From Tubiluchus corallicola (Eukaryota; Priapulida; Priapulimorpha; Priapulimorphida; Tubiluchidae): a DNA stretch of 64,000 bases. This document shows positions 40,535 to 58,188 of the stretch, piece after piece. The position numbers and the translations under genes are program-made. The stretch lies in contig JAQGDQ010000127.1 in the NCBI GenBank assembly GCA_030141605.1, positions 1-64,000 on the forward strand, given 5' to 3'. The notes beneath the pieces are model-generated. The model was not told where the DNA came from. It made no database searches and was given only the letters and a program-made list of their open reading frames with translations. Numbering within the stretch: the first letter of the stretch is position 1; each line of letters begins with the position of its first letter.

Positions 40535-41803
40535 ATGAGTTCAGAATTTACAGGAGCAAATCGTCTCGCTAAATGTTATGCAAGCCTTTGGGTGGAGTAT
40601 GTTGGCCTTACTATGCAGCATCAAGCTCTTAATTTGGGGCAAGGCTTTCCAGATTTTGCTCCACCAGATTACATAACTAAAGCTTTAGGTGACACGGTGT
40701 CAGGCTCTAGCACATTATTAAATCAGTATACTCGTAGCTATGGTCATCCGAGGCTTGTTACTGCTATTGCCAAACTTTTTTCAAAGCTGCATAACCGAGG
40801 ACTGGATCCAATGCAAAATGTCTTAGTAACAAGTGGTGCATATGAATCACTTTTCTGCTGTTTTATGGGTTTTCTGAACCCAGGTGATGAAGCAATTATA
40901 ATTGAGCCCTACTTTGATTGCTATGAGCCAATGACAAGGATTGCTAATGGTATTCCAGTGTTTGTTCCACTAAGGCCAAGGAATCCTGGAACACTTATGA
41001 GAAGCTCTGACTGGAAGCTAGACCCAGCAGAGCTGGAATCAAAGTTCAGTAGTAAGACTAAAATATTAGTTATAAATACTCCGAATAACCCACTTGGCAA
41101 AGTGTATACACGAGATGAACTAGAAATGATAGCAGACCTTGCTAAAAAATACAACGTCATAGTGATTTCTGATGAAGTTTATGAATGGCTTATTTACAAA
41201 GATAGTATGCAAGAACATATAAGAATAGCTACACTTCCTGGAATGTGGGAAAGAACTATTACAGTAAGTAGTGCCGGTAAAACTTTTAGCATTACGGGTT
41301 GGAAGATTGGTTGGTCTATTGGGCCAGAGCACTTGTTAAAACATGTCAGGGCTCTTCATTCCAATTGCATTTATACTTGTCCTACTTTATTGCAAGAAGC
41401 ATGTGCAATAGGATTTGAGCTGGAGATGCAGAGGCTAGGTGAACGACATTCTTATTTCCAGGAGCTACCTGCCTTGTTACAAAACAAGCGAGATCAGTTA
41501 TCGGAGCAGCTGATTGAGGTAGGGATGCTTCCGGTCATTCCCGATGGTGGATACTTCATGGTTGCTGATTTTTCAAAACTAAATATAAAAATTGATGATG
41601 AGGAATCTGCAGAGCCTAAGGATTGTAAATTCGTTAAATGGATGATACGAAATAAGAAGTTGTCTACAATACCAACCAGTTGCTTCTATTCACTGGATCA
41701 CAAGAATGTTGCAGAGAATTATATAAGATTTTGTTTCATAAAGGAAGAGTCAACATTATTGAAATGTCGAGATATTTTAATGGAGTGGAAAAGCACGCTG
41801 TGA
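40535..41803 (+). CDS. KYAT3: kynurenine--oxoglutarate transaminase 3 / cysteine-S-conjugate beta-lyase
   Basis: 422 residues from the internal ATG. A PLP-dependent fold-type I aminotransferase that transaminates kynurenine to kynurenic acid and can cleave cysteine S-conjugates. Landmarks: NLGQGFPDF near 33, YTRSYGHP, NTPNNPLGK (N185), SDEVYEWL (D213), the PLP Schiff-base lysine K249 in SSAGKTFSITGWK, and the carboxylate-binding R398 in YIRFCFIK. Full length and close to vertebrate KYAT3 (PGMWERTIT, KFVKWM blocks). The exon opens at an acceptor (ATTGTTTTAG, ending 40500), and the frame is open upstream of the ATG, so an N-terminal extension from an upstream exon is likely. The whole enzyme body is one exon, unlike the many-exon vertebrate gene. 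KYAT1 is the alternative name for the family; KYAT3 fits better. Confidence 0.93.
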   Translation: MSSEFTGANRLAKCYASLWVEYVGLTMQHQALNLGQGFPDFAPPDYITKALGDTVSGSSTLLNQYTRSYGHPRLVTAIAKLFSKLHNRGLDPMQNVLVTSGAYESLFCCFMGFLNPGDEAIIIEPYFDCYEPMTRIANGIPVFVPLRPRNPGTLMRSSDWKLDPAELESKFSSKTKILVINTPNNPLGKVYTRDELEMIADLAKKYNVIVISDEVYEWLIYKDSMQEHIRIATLPGMWERTITVSSAGKTFSITGWKIGWSIGPEHLLKHVRALHSNCIYTCPTLLQEACAIGFELEMQRLGERHSYFQELPALLQNKRDQLSEQLIEVGMLPVIPDGGYFMVADFSKLNIKIDDEESAEPKDCKFVKWMIRNKKLSTIPTSCFYSLDHKNVAENYIRFCFIKEESTLLKCRDILMEWKSTL

Positions 41804-42127
41804 TATTGACAAATGTTGCACCTGCTGAAGGTCATGACCATGCAGTAACAATAGTACTACGGTTTATCTGTTGTACATTTAGTACTGAGAAACCAAAGAA
41901 ATTCTGATTGCCATTCCACCATCGTGTCAATATCTAGGCAAATTAAAAATGTCGTCTTGGCATTTTGACAATTGTATTTGCAGCTTAGAGAATTGTAAGT
42001 GTGGCTTTCAGTTGATGCAATTAATGATGTCACAACATTAAAATTACAACTTTGTAATGACTCATCATTATTCTGTATTTTTCAATACCAGAGAACAGGT
42101 CTGTTATTACACTCTGACAGATCAAGA

Positions 42128-42133
42128 AATAAA
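42128..42133 (+). terminator. possible polyadenylation signal of KYAT3-like gene
   Basis: AATAAA about 325 bases after the stop. Further AATAAA-like strings occur to 42240, so the exact site is open. 41804-43340 holds only the two convergent 3' ends. Confidence 0.4.
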
Positions 42134-43344
42134 TTTTAGAATACTATTTCTCAACCATTTATTTTATATGGTACCTATGAAAGATTTCTTTTAACTGCAA
42201 AAGCCTAATACAATGTTTATAAATATATAGTTTAAATAAAAATGTTAAATAGGTGTAAAATATATCAGTTTGAATATTTAAGCTGCTTGATAAACAAAGC
42301 TATTTTAATAATAATTGCTCGTTTATCAGAACGTTTAATTGTAAAACACTCATTCCAGTTTATTTATAAATAGAGAGTTTATTAACCACATTACCATAAG
42401 CAAGAAAACTTGGAAGTTTTGTAAAATGTTTTCAGTTTGAATTACAACATTAAAACAAAAACCTTTCTGGTAATCGTCTTGTGTCTGTTAACTTTAATCA
42501 GACGTCTGTTGGTTCTGAATTTCTTTCGTTATTTTATGGGTATAAATGTACATAAAAACACCAATGCAGTCATAATTAGAAATGTTACATGTACATGTGT
42601 AATGCATTAGAAATGATAAGAAATGCTTCTAATTCCAGTCAATTTGTACAATTCCTTAACTACTACAGCATTAGTTAGATGGCTTAGGCTACTCAGCTAC
42701 TCAAATATTTAAAAGACATTTCCAAGAGTCAGCAAGACCAGAAGTTACAAAGTGAAATCTATTTCTAATGAAAATTGGAATAACGCAAAAACTGTTGTAC
42801 ACTAAAATAGATTATGAATGAAATCAAACTAGATTTTAGGTTTACTAATGTTTAATGGCTTACAATTTGACAAAACAAATTTCTTCACACTTTATTTTTC
42901 AACAGTTGCTAGTATATTACTGAATTTGAATTCAAACGCTACCTACTCTATAATTACTCTGGCTCATGAAATGAAGTATAAGAAGTGGCTAAAAAGCCGT
43001 AGATGACAAACAATCTTGCAATAGTTATTAAATGAATTCATAGTAAGCATGTTCTTTGAGATATCAAATATCAGAATATGGCAAATTTTACTTTGTATAG
43101 TAGATTAACCTTCAGGCCCACCAAATTTATACTTTAAACACTAAGAACTGCTAAACATATAGTGCTAACAGGAATAAACCTATAAAAAGGTTGTAAGAAT
43201 ATTTTTTGAGAAGGCAAGATGATCTTGATACACATTTAACTTTAAATTGTTCTCCAAGCTGCATTACACACACTCCACAGCAAGTTACAATTGTCACTTA
43301 TTCTTGTCATAAAGTTTCTGACAATGGGTTCACACTGCACTTTG

Positions 43345-44541
43345 TCATTTCAGATTGACATTTACAGAAGCTAGCGCATCCACAATCCACCTGGGGTAAT
43401 TCCCACTAGCGTATCTGATGTTCATGTAATTATGAATAAACTGTGGAAATTCGTCTTTCTTAATGGCTGCTTGAATTGATGCCATTAGATCCATCTGATA
43501 CTGTACATTATGTAACGTGACAAGATTGCAAGCTACAGGTTCTCTGGTTACAATGGAATGCAAGTATGCCCTACTGTATGTTTTGCATGTTAAGCAGCTG
43601 CATGACTTGTCTATTGGCTCGAAGTCATATTTGTATTTCGCTCTCTTTAGTTGGATTTGTCCTTCTGGCACAAGAGCTGTACCAAATCGAGCTGTACGTG
43701 TTGGATAAACGCAATCAAACATGTCACACCCCAGTGCACAACAGACAACCAAATCTTCTGCAAATCCCACTCCCATTAAATAGATGGGTTTACACTGAGG
43801 CAGATGATCAGTTGATAAGGTCACCATCTTCCAGAAGTGCTCCTTAGCCTCACCACCACTCAAACCCCCAATTGCGAATCCAGGTACGTTTCGCTTTATC
43901 ATTTCATCAACACATTTATTTCGCAGTTTTTCATTCAAACCACCTTGAATAATTGCAAACAAATTCTGCGAATCCGAACACTTGTTAGCTCTTATACATC
44001 TGTCTAGCCAGCGAACTGACCTCCACATAGCCTCCTGTACTCTCGGACCAGATATTGTGCTTGACACTACATCATCCAGTTGCATTATTATGTCTGCACC
44101 TATACTGTTTTGTATTTCAATTGACTGTTCTGGTGTCAACAGTAACTCCTTACCATCATAAGGACTCTTAAATTTAACTCCTCCTTCTGATATTTCTGAC
44201 AGATCCAGCAGAGACACCATCTGGAAGCCGCCACTATCTGTCAACAAATTTCGTTTCCAGTTCATGAATTTGTGTAGGCCGCCAACCGATTTAAACGTGG
44301 CTGTTCCAGGATAAGAACCCAAATGATACGTGTTGCTCAACATTATTTTGCAATTAGTATTTTCAATACTTTCAGGTGTTAAACCTTTTAATGTTCCATG
44401 TGTACCAACAGGCATAAATACTGGTGTATCTACTATACCATGTGGTAATGACAACTGGCAGGTTCTAGCCTTTGTTGTTGAGCATTTAGCCAAAACTTCT
44501 AATTTTAAAGCATGAGCTGTAGAAGCAGTCATATTTGGCAT
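43345..44541 (-). CDS. QTRT1: queuine tRNA-ribosyltransferase catalytic subunit 1
   Basis: 398 residues in one uninterrupted frame. Exchanges guanine at the wobble position (34) of GUN-anticodon tRNAs for queuine, working as a heterodimer with QTRT2 at mitochondria or in the cytosol. Visible: [12 protein letters not shown] with D102 (general base), IIQGGL and AIGGLSGGE (substrate pocket), D276 in [14 protein letters not shown] (nucleophile), and the zinc site C314, C316, C319 and H344. Length matches the usual ~400, so it is complete. No introns, unlike the human gene. The start is the ATG at 44541, but Met4 (44532) is also possible; both sit in a 35-bp duplication. [10 protein letters not shown] replaces the usual NTYHLGLRPG. 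Convergent with KYAT3; a minus-strand AATAAA lies at 42896-42891. Confidence 0.95.
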   Translation of the reverse strand: MPNMTASTAHALKLEVLAKCSTTKARTCQLSLPHGIVDTPVFMPVGTHGTLKGLTPESIENTNCKIMLSNTYHLGSYPGTATFKSVGGLHKFMNWKRNLLTDSGGFQMVSLLDLSEISEGGVKFKSPYDGKELLLTPEQSIEIQNSIGADIIMQLDDVVSSTISGPRVQEAMWRSVRWLDRCIRANKCSDSQNLFAIIQGGLNEKLRNKCVDEMIKRNVPGFAIGGLSGGEAKEHFWKMVTLSTDHLPQCKPIYLMGVGFAEDLVVCCALGCDMFDCVYPTRTARFGTALVPEGQIQLKRAKYKYDFEPIDKSCSCLTCKTYSRAYLHSIVTREPVACNLVTLHNVQYQMDLMASIQAAIKKDEFPQFIHNYMNIRYASGNYPRWIVDALASVNVNLK

Positions 44542-44588
44542 GCAATCTCACAGGTAGAAGCAGTCATATTTGGCATGCAATCTCACAG
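44520..44588 (-). repeat. 35-bp tandem duplication over QTRT1 start codon, creating an upstream ORF
   Basis: Two copies (44520-44553 and 44555-44588, 34 identical bases plus one) each contain ATGCCAAATATG on the minus strand. Because 35 is not a multiple of 3, the upstream ATG (44576) opens a 15-codon frame different from QTRT1. It stops at TGA 44531-44529, overlapping the Met4 ATG (44532-44530) as ATGA. Confidence 0.9.
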
Positions 44589-44599
44589 ACTGTTGGTTT

Positions 44600-47500
44600 G
44601 TTTAACCTGTTTGTGCTTTAAAAAAATTCATATTTTTAAAAATGAAAATATTGCAAATTGAGAAAATTAATGCTGGTATTTGTACCATTGTATTGCATTA
44701 TATTGTACAGTTTACAACTAAGTTCTTCATATTACATCTATGTTTGCTCCTCACTTTTGCAAACACATTAGTAGTACACAAAATTGTAATTCATGCTCCA
44801 CAAGATTTTTTTAAAGCAAATAACAATGGTAAGAACACAGTTTTTCAAGTTGGCATGGAAATCATTATCTTATGTTTTCACAAAACAACCTTGTTAGGTA
44901 CTCTAAAAACATCACATCAGATGCTGATGATCATTGGTAATACAGCTCCAAATTCATGCCATCTTTGATTTCATCTGATTAATATGTCAAGGAAAATTAT
45001 AATGCTACAACATGAAGATATTCTGATTAATACTACTGGAGACTGCATAATTGGTGCCCTTAGACAAATTCCAAAGAACAGATTTGTTCCTATGTCCTAA
45101 CAGTTAAAGTAGTAACAACACTAGGTATTTTTAATGTGGTAAGTTGCTAAATTCAATATGTTTTTGGAGAGAACAATTTACGCAAAAACCCACTGCATTT
45201 TCTCTGCTATCCCGGACAAGGCAGAAACGTTACCAATACAGTGCACACATTCTAGCTGGCCTATGAATACGGATGTAAAACAATCTGAAAAATAATCGAC
45301 AAATACAGTACAGCAATCACCATTTAAAAACGAGCACGGAACCAGTAAAAAGCTATCTTAATAAATGGTTCTAATATGCGGCACCTGTGGCAGGTATGTC
45401 CATTTGACAAAATACAGCACATTGCTAAACCTTTCACCACTGTAGTTAACAATATATCGATTACGTAGTTTTACTACTCTTTTATATAACCTACGTATAC
45501 GTACAAGCGCATGCTTTTAGTTAAACTTGCTTTGCTTTATGTTTAGTAATACATTTTGTTTTCGCATAATTACAAAGGTTAAAATGCATTCTGCTCATCT
45601 AATTTACCCAGCAACTCTAATTTGTTTTGAGCATCCAACCCATGCGCTTTCATTTACAAGACAGTTTTACAAGATAGGAAAATCTCTACTTAACTTTACA
45701 ACATACAGGCACATATAGACAATTTACCAAACAGGTGACACAACCAGTGGCAGCCAGGTTGCTTGGACAAAAATGCATGCTTAGAGAATGGCTTACATAC
45801 AATATCAAACTCAATTAATAGCCTGAAATGCATTCTAGCAGTAGCTGATAACACACGACTACTGAAAAATGCAGAATAGTTATTACAAAATGATCGGGTT
45901 TATTGAAAGAGGTGGCACCGAGAAATGAATGCACAAACATATGACTTCTTCGAAATTTGTCAGGTTTGGTCCCTGAATATCCGAATTAAGCGAAATTAAC
46001 TGTATTCAAAATTATTGTGGGGTGCTGTACAATCAGAAATGAAGTTTTAAGAAAAAAAGTTAAACTGGATTTTCTACTGGCAGTATACGTCAATTTGAAA
46101 GATGTAAAAAATTAAATTTCCATAGAGAAACGTTAACATGGTCTTTTATGGAGACTAATAATTAGTGATTCATGCTGAAGTAAGCATTTTGTTTTTTTTA
46201 ATGTCTTGCGGTTTCTGTCCACCTGCGAACAGTAGTTTATTTCTACATTACACTGTCTTTTTTAATAAATATTATTCATACAAGCGGATCTTTGTGGTTT
46301 GAGAGACAGACAGAGGTGAGACTGTTCTCCAACTTTGTCACGCAGAAATCATGACAGAATTTTTCCTTCATGCAAGAATTCTCCTGAAATGTAATACACA
46401 TATATATATATAACGAAAAAACCTTTAAAGGGTAAAATCAGTGAATTTTCAGAGTTCACATCAGTTCAGTAAACTTGCTTTCAAAAACTGTTGTCCACAT
46501 GTAATTTCACCATATGGAAAGTTCTCTATTAAGTAATTCTATGTAAAACATGAAAGTCCTCGTAAAGACTACTAAATGTAATCATTTTAATTGTTGGTTG
46601 TGTATTGAGAATATTAAAACAAGTTCTTTTGGTATGTTTATATTTGATGAGCAGAAAACTAATAGTGTACATCAATCAATTAATTCTTTAATTTTAATTA
46701 TTTTCTGAGCTTTTAACCCTTGTCGGGATGCTATGATAGTTTCTCAATCAGAGGCATGAACCATTTAAATTCCATCTTTCCCCTCAGGTATAATTACACT
46801 TGATGTTGTAGTCCTCGAGTCACAATTCACTTTAGACTCGGACACCACTTGAACTGGTGAGTTACTAACTCGAGATTTGACACAGAATTGTAACAAACGA
46901 CTCACGACTGGACTTGGACTCAAAATGACAAAACGTTCTGACTAGACTAGTAACTCGAACTGCACAGACAGCAAAACAAACAGAAATGGGCAATGGACAA
47001 GGCTAACAGATTTCAATTATATTTCGACAGAAAGAGTATCCTAGATGTTATATACTGAAAATAGGAATATAGCAGCACATCTAGTTGGCAGAATACGTAA
47101 TATGAAAGGATACAATCTTCTAGCGTGATGTGATCCTTGAAAATAGTATACCTACAAAAAGCAAAGTAAAAAAAAAATCACAATTAATATTTGTAATACT
47201 AATTATAGAATAAATCAAACATGTAATGTGATATAATTTTTTAAAAAAAGCCTGCAAACAAAAAGATAATAATTCCATACTAGCAAGTATATCATAGAAT
47301 AAATATGGATGATTTTTCACAAAATTATTTTATTGTTGGAAAACTATACATGCCCATAAATTATAGCAAACTAGCTGCCCCAATTTTTCACAAAACAACA
47401 CACGATATAATTCTAAATAATGTGTGTACTGAACTGTACTCAGAATAATAAATCAGTTAAAATTTCAAAAAAGTATTACGAAAATTACATTTTATAAAAG

Positions 47501-47740
47501 TGTGTATAGGAAAGGCATATTATAATTGAAAACAAACCATTTTTTTAATACTATTTTGTCCCATCTTGTACCAGTTTGAGCAGCTACAAGTTTCTTTAAG
47601 TCACCAATTGTATCATCACTGCTGAATGTGTGTTAAAGAAATGCAACATTTCTTGCTTTCAAAATAATACATAACACACTCGGCTAAGATGTGCAATAGA
47701 GCATAAGTATTAGTGAAGGTATTAGTAAAACTTAATTCAC
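44600..47740. other. intergenic, no gene recognised
   Basis: Contains a degenerate repeat rich in ACTCG/GACTCG units at about 46805-46985. Frames near 44642 and 45527 are AT-rich and without motifs. Confidence 0.5.
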
Positions 47741-47743
47741 TAA

Positions 47744-48015
47744 ATCTGGAGATTTTCTAAATACAGTTAAAAGCTTACATTTGCCAGAGTAATACACACA
47801 TCGCATATATTAATTCTACTGGTATGGGCTTAATATATTTATAATATATATATATATATATATATAATATATATATAAATATATATTAAATATTATTATA
47901 TTTATAATATACTTATTATATATATATAAGCCCATACCAGTAGAATTAATATATACGATGTGTGTATTACTCTGGCAAATGTAAGCTTTTAACTGTATTT
48001 AGAAAATCTCCAGAT
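47744..48015. repeat. 272-bp near-perfect palindrome
   Basis: The left arm, starting ATCTGGAGATTTTC and ending TGGTATGGGCTTA, is repeated in inverted form by the right arm TAAGCCCATACCA...GAAAATCTCCAGAT. Each arm is about 87 bases with only one or two differences. The centre is (TA)-rich and also self-complementary. It could be a foldback transposon or an artefact of inverted assembly; no convincing target-site duplication. Confidence 0.93.
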
Positions 48016-48028
48016 ATATATAAGATTC

Positions 48029-48480
48029 GAGGCTGCAGCTCGGACGACGGGACCATTAGCGGCGATCTATATATCAAACGAAAGGTCTTGATCTAGTGTC
48101 GTGCCATTGGGGGTTTATTTTTTGAATCGGGCCCACCGGGACGAAAAACCTCCAAAAATGGCCATTTTTCGGCCGTGTTTTGCAAAAGTTATACGCCTGA
48201 GATCTGGAGAACGGGAACGGGTCGGGGGTGGTGCTAGCTATGGATAGATAGCCCGTTCAGTGGTGGGTGTCATAGGCGCATTTAGAATTTGCGAGAGGAC
48301 CACGGCGTCCCGTAACGGGCGTTTTCCCGGACCCAACTCCGGATTTTTTCGAAATTTTGACCAAACAGCCTGCAGAAAAAACCTTCAAGCGGCGCCTGGT
48401 GGGACTCTCGGAAGGAGATATATAGCTCTTTACAAAGAGGAAGAACAGGGCTACCTGAGGACTATGTAGGATGTTCGCGT
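48029..48480. other. GC-rich, CpG-dense island of unknown nature
   Basis: About half G+C by eye against roughly one third around it, with many CpGs. It starts right after the palindrome (GATTCGAGGCTGCAGCTCGG) and ends near GGACTATGTAGG. No frame longer than about 110 codons and no recognisable domain. Could be a repeat family, a regulatory island or foreign DNA. Confidence 0.6.
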
Positions 48481-49679
48481 ATTGTCGATTATAAGTGTAT
48501 TTATAAGCAAAATTTTTTGCGGGGCGTTTGCTAGTCAATATATGAATGTAAATAGCTTTTGTGGATAACTTAATCACAGACATCGTGAAATACAACTTTA
48601 AAAAATTACAATATTTAAAGCACCTCAGAAGAACCAGTTACTGGCACTTAAGCAAAAAGGATACTTGCACTTGACTCGAACTTTCTTTCCAAGTCTGTCG
48701 TTGCAAGTTATCTCGATCATTTTACCAGTCCTATGGTCTGTTTTGCAATATAATATTACTTTAATCAACACTTAATCAGCAGCTAAAATAGAAACAGTTT
48801 CCCAGTTGATAATCTTCATTTAGTGTTCTCTGAAACATAAATAAATTTAGTATCAATTTGTGGAAAACTTCATCAACATACAAAGAAAGAATTAAATAAG
48901 CAGGTTTAGGCACCTCCCTCAAAGAACTGTCGTCAGAGTAGTATGTAACAGCAGAATATTGGACATTGACGTTTTTATCATGGAACATATACTGTAAAAG
49001 TTAATCAAATAAAATTACACGGCTTTGTTGAAATAAGTACAACATCATCGCCCAGGGAGCAAGGGGAGGGAGCAGTTCACCTTAGGTGGCACTTTTGGCA
49101 AGTGCACTGAAAAAGTTGGTTCTGCTGGAACAGCAGAAAGGCCATGCATGTGCACTGCAATAATATTCATAACGGAATACTGTAGTATCTACATTCAGAT
49201 TCAGAATCTTGTAGTTTACCAGTACTTGCTATATTTTATTGCTATGTGATTTACAGTACCGCTTACAAAAAAGATCAAGACTGATTATACATAGCTTCAA
49301 GTTAGCATTGCGGGTCGATGACATTATACAATTATGCACCTGCCCCTATCTGTGCCAGTTCTATGAAAAGATTTAAAGTGCAAACAAACAGAAAATTCTT
49401 TTAATGCAAAACAGTTGCGCAACTAAAAGTTTGAACCCAGATTGTTATTAATATAAAATGGGGTTTACCCAGCATCCGGATGCATATGCGCTTTCCACTT
49501 GCAGAACAGCAAACAGAATAGCCTGTGGAAAAAATCAATAGGAATTAGCTGCAGAAAAAAGAATAATGCATACTCAGGCTGCATTGCAAGGAATATAAAC
49601 TGATTTAGTCTATTCTGCTCCCTCAAAACGCAAACGCATCCGGATATGCTACGTAACGCCACTTTATATGTGAATCTAA

Positions 49680-49770
49680 CTTCAACTGATTTAATCAATT
49701 ATAAAGGTTATAGCATGTAAAGAAATCACAAAGTGTAGTTTTTGCATAATTATTATTGATCACGGTGCAT
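49680..49770 (+). repeat. dispersed repeat, copy 1
   Basis: ATTATAAAGGTTATAGCATG through GCATAATTATTATTGA is closely matched by 50762-50835 in the same orientation. The two copies bracket the CACTA-like element. Confidence 0.7.
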
Positions 49771-50060
49771 GCGCATCTCACATCACCTAACCTTTTCGCG
49801 TAACTTGGCCATTCAAATTCAACTCACTATTTTACTCAGTACTCAACTCATTCAAGCTAATCACAACTAAATTCCTCATTCTTAATTTAACATTCTATTA
49901 TATTCTAAACAGCGGGCAAAAAAGCTTCTTTCTTAACAAAATAGCATTTAAAAGCTGTGTTGAGCAATATATGCAGAGAACAAAATTTATTTTTACCATA
50001 CAGGCATACTCGTTCAACTTTTTTTGGGATCACATCCAGTCTCTTGCGAGCGGAGTAGGA

Positions 50061-50574
50061 CACTAGCCGAAGTAGGACAGTTGGCGTACATGGGCTAGCC
50101 CAAGTAAAACGCGTCGTACATGGGCTACCCAAAAAGGACACAATAGACTGGTCACGAATTGAGTCATTAACCATACTGGCAGCGCCGTTGTCCTTGTATA
50201 TTTAATAATAATATTTGAATACATCAATACACGTTGAGTAATTTATTATACATCTGATAAAACAAAAGAATCTTATTACGAGCTAGTAGAATGGCCAATA
50301 TTAAATTTGGCTACGATATTAATCTCTTTGGTGTGAAATAAGCCCGCTTTTTAGGCGATTCTAACATTTGCTTAACAAGGTATTATAATTTTTTATTTTG
50401 TCTCGTTTCACTACCTCTTGGGCAAATAATTGTTTTCTTCCCCGAGCTGTGCGCCCTGCATAATTTCTCCCTTTAAAGCATTAGATACTAAGTTTAATGT
50501 TATGATGATATTAATGGAGTTAATAAATACAATATTAGCTCCGCTTTAGCGGAAGTGTCCTACTTCGGCTAGTG
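50061..50574. mobile_element. CACTA-like non-autonomous element
   Basis: Terminal inverted repeats of 19 identical bases (CACTAGCCGAAGTAGGACA at 50061-50079 and its inverse at 50556-50574). Two subterminal copies of TACATGGGCTA lie near the left end. The CACTA terminus and subterminal repeats suggest the CACTA/EnSpm superfamily. Flanks (GGA, CCG) show no target-site duplication, and no transposase is present. Confidence 0.55.
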
Positions 50575-50761
50575 CCGTATTCTGCGCCCTACACTGTTCA
50601 CCTACGAATAAATTTTATTTAGTCACACTTTATTTTCGGAGAAGCTCAAAATAGGTTCAAGCAAGGAAATCGGCAGCAACAATGAACTGACTTATTCAAA
50701 GTCATCCACAATAATAAAAATAGCGAAATTGACATGAACAATGCATAATTACACAATAATT

Positions 50762-50835
50762 ACGATTATAAAGGTTATAGTGTGTAAAGAAATCACTAAG
50801 TGTAGTGTTTGCATAATTATTATGGACCATAGTGG
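50762..50835 (+). repeat. dispersed repeat, copy 2
   Basis: Partner of 49680-49770 (ATTATAAAGGTTATAGTGTG ... GCATAATTATTATGGA). Confidence 0.7.
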
Positions 50836-57600
<6,765 letters not shown>

Positions 57601-57605
57601 TATGT

Positions 57606-57674
57606 TGAGTCAGTGGTTGAAATAGTAGAGCATGTACCATGAAAACCCAGGCTTTGAGTTTAAGTCCTGGTTGA
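57606..57674 (+). repeat. tRNA-derived SINE head (degraded)
   Basis: TCAGTGGTTGAAATAGTAGAGC resembles a tRNA D-arm/A box, followed by an anticodon-arm-like segment (ACCATGAAAACCCAGG) and GAGTTTAAGTCCTGGTTGA as T-arm/B box (57656-57667). The arms are mutated, so it is not a functional tRNA gene. The downstream body may run to about 57800. Confidence 0.5.
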
Positions 57675-58188
57675 CTCCTTCAGTACCCCTTCAGTTAATT
57701 ACCCATTAAGCTAATTGTTGTTGTTTCTCTTAATGTATATTTTTCTCTTTATGTGTCATACGTTAACAAACTCAACATGCGTACAATAATTAGCCTACAG
57801 TGTGTGTGCGTGCGTCTTTAGTGTTCCAGCTAAGTAACTTCAGTTTAATTAACTTATCATTGACTGAGCACATGTACTGAGCAACGTCTGCTTAACAGCA
57901 ATTTTACAATTAACTAGAATATTCATTATTCTTGAATCGTACACCCTTTTGACAGTTAATGAATGCATGTCAGTCCAACTGTTTTTACTTTTCTTTACCT
58001 TTCACCCAACAGATTTCAAGACGTTAACTTGGGAAATAGAATGTCAGTAGCTACCCCTATGTATCACTAATAAATGGGTTATGTTAAAAAATTAACTATT
58101 TTGAATTACTAACAAACTTAAAGAAGCTCAGATATGAAAAGAGTGCACAGTACCAGTGGTTATGTTTGCTTTTCAGGAATTTGGTAAA

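Noticed and set aside
49465-49698. Minus-strand frame with several internal splice-like sites near 49500
   Set aside because: AT-rich, no recognisable protein, and no consistent exon chain.
57606-57674. Functional tRNA gene
   Set aside because: A- and B-box-like segments are present but the arms do not pair well and the B box departs from GGTTCGANTCC.
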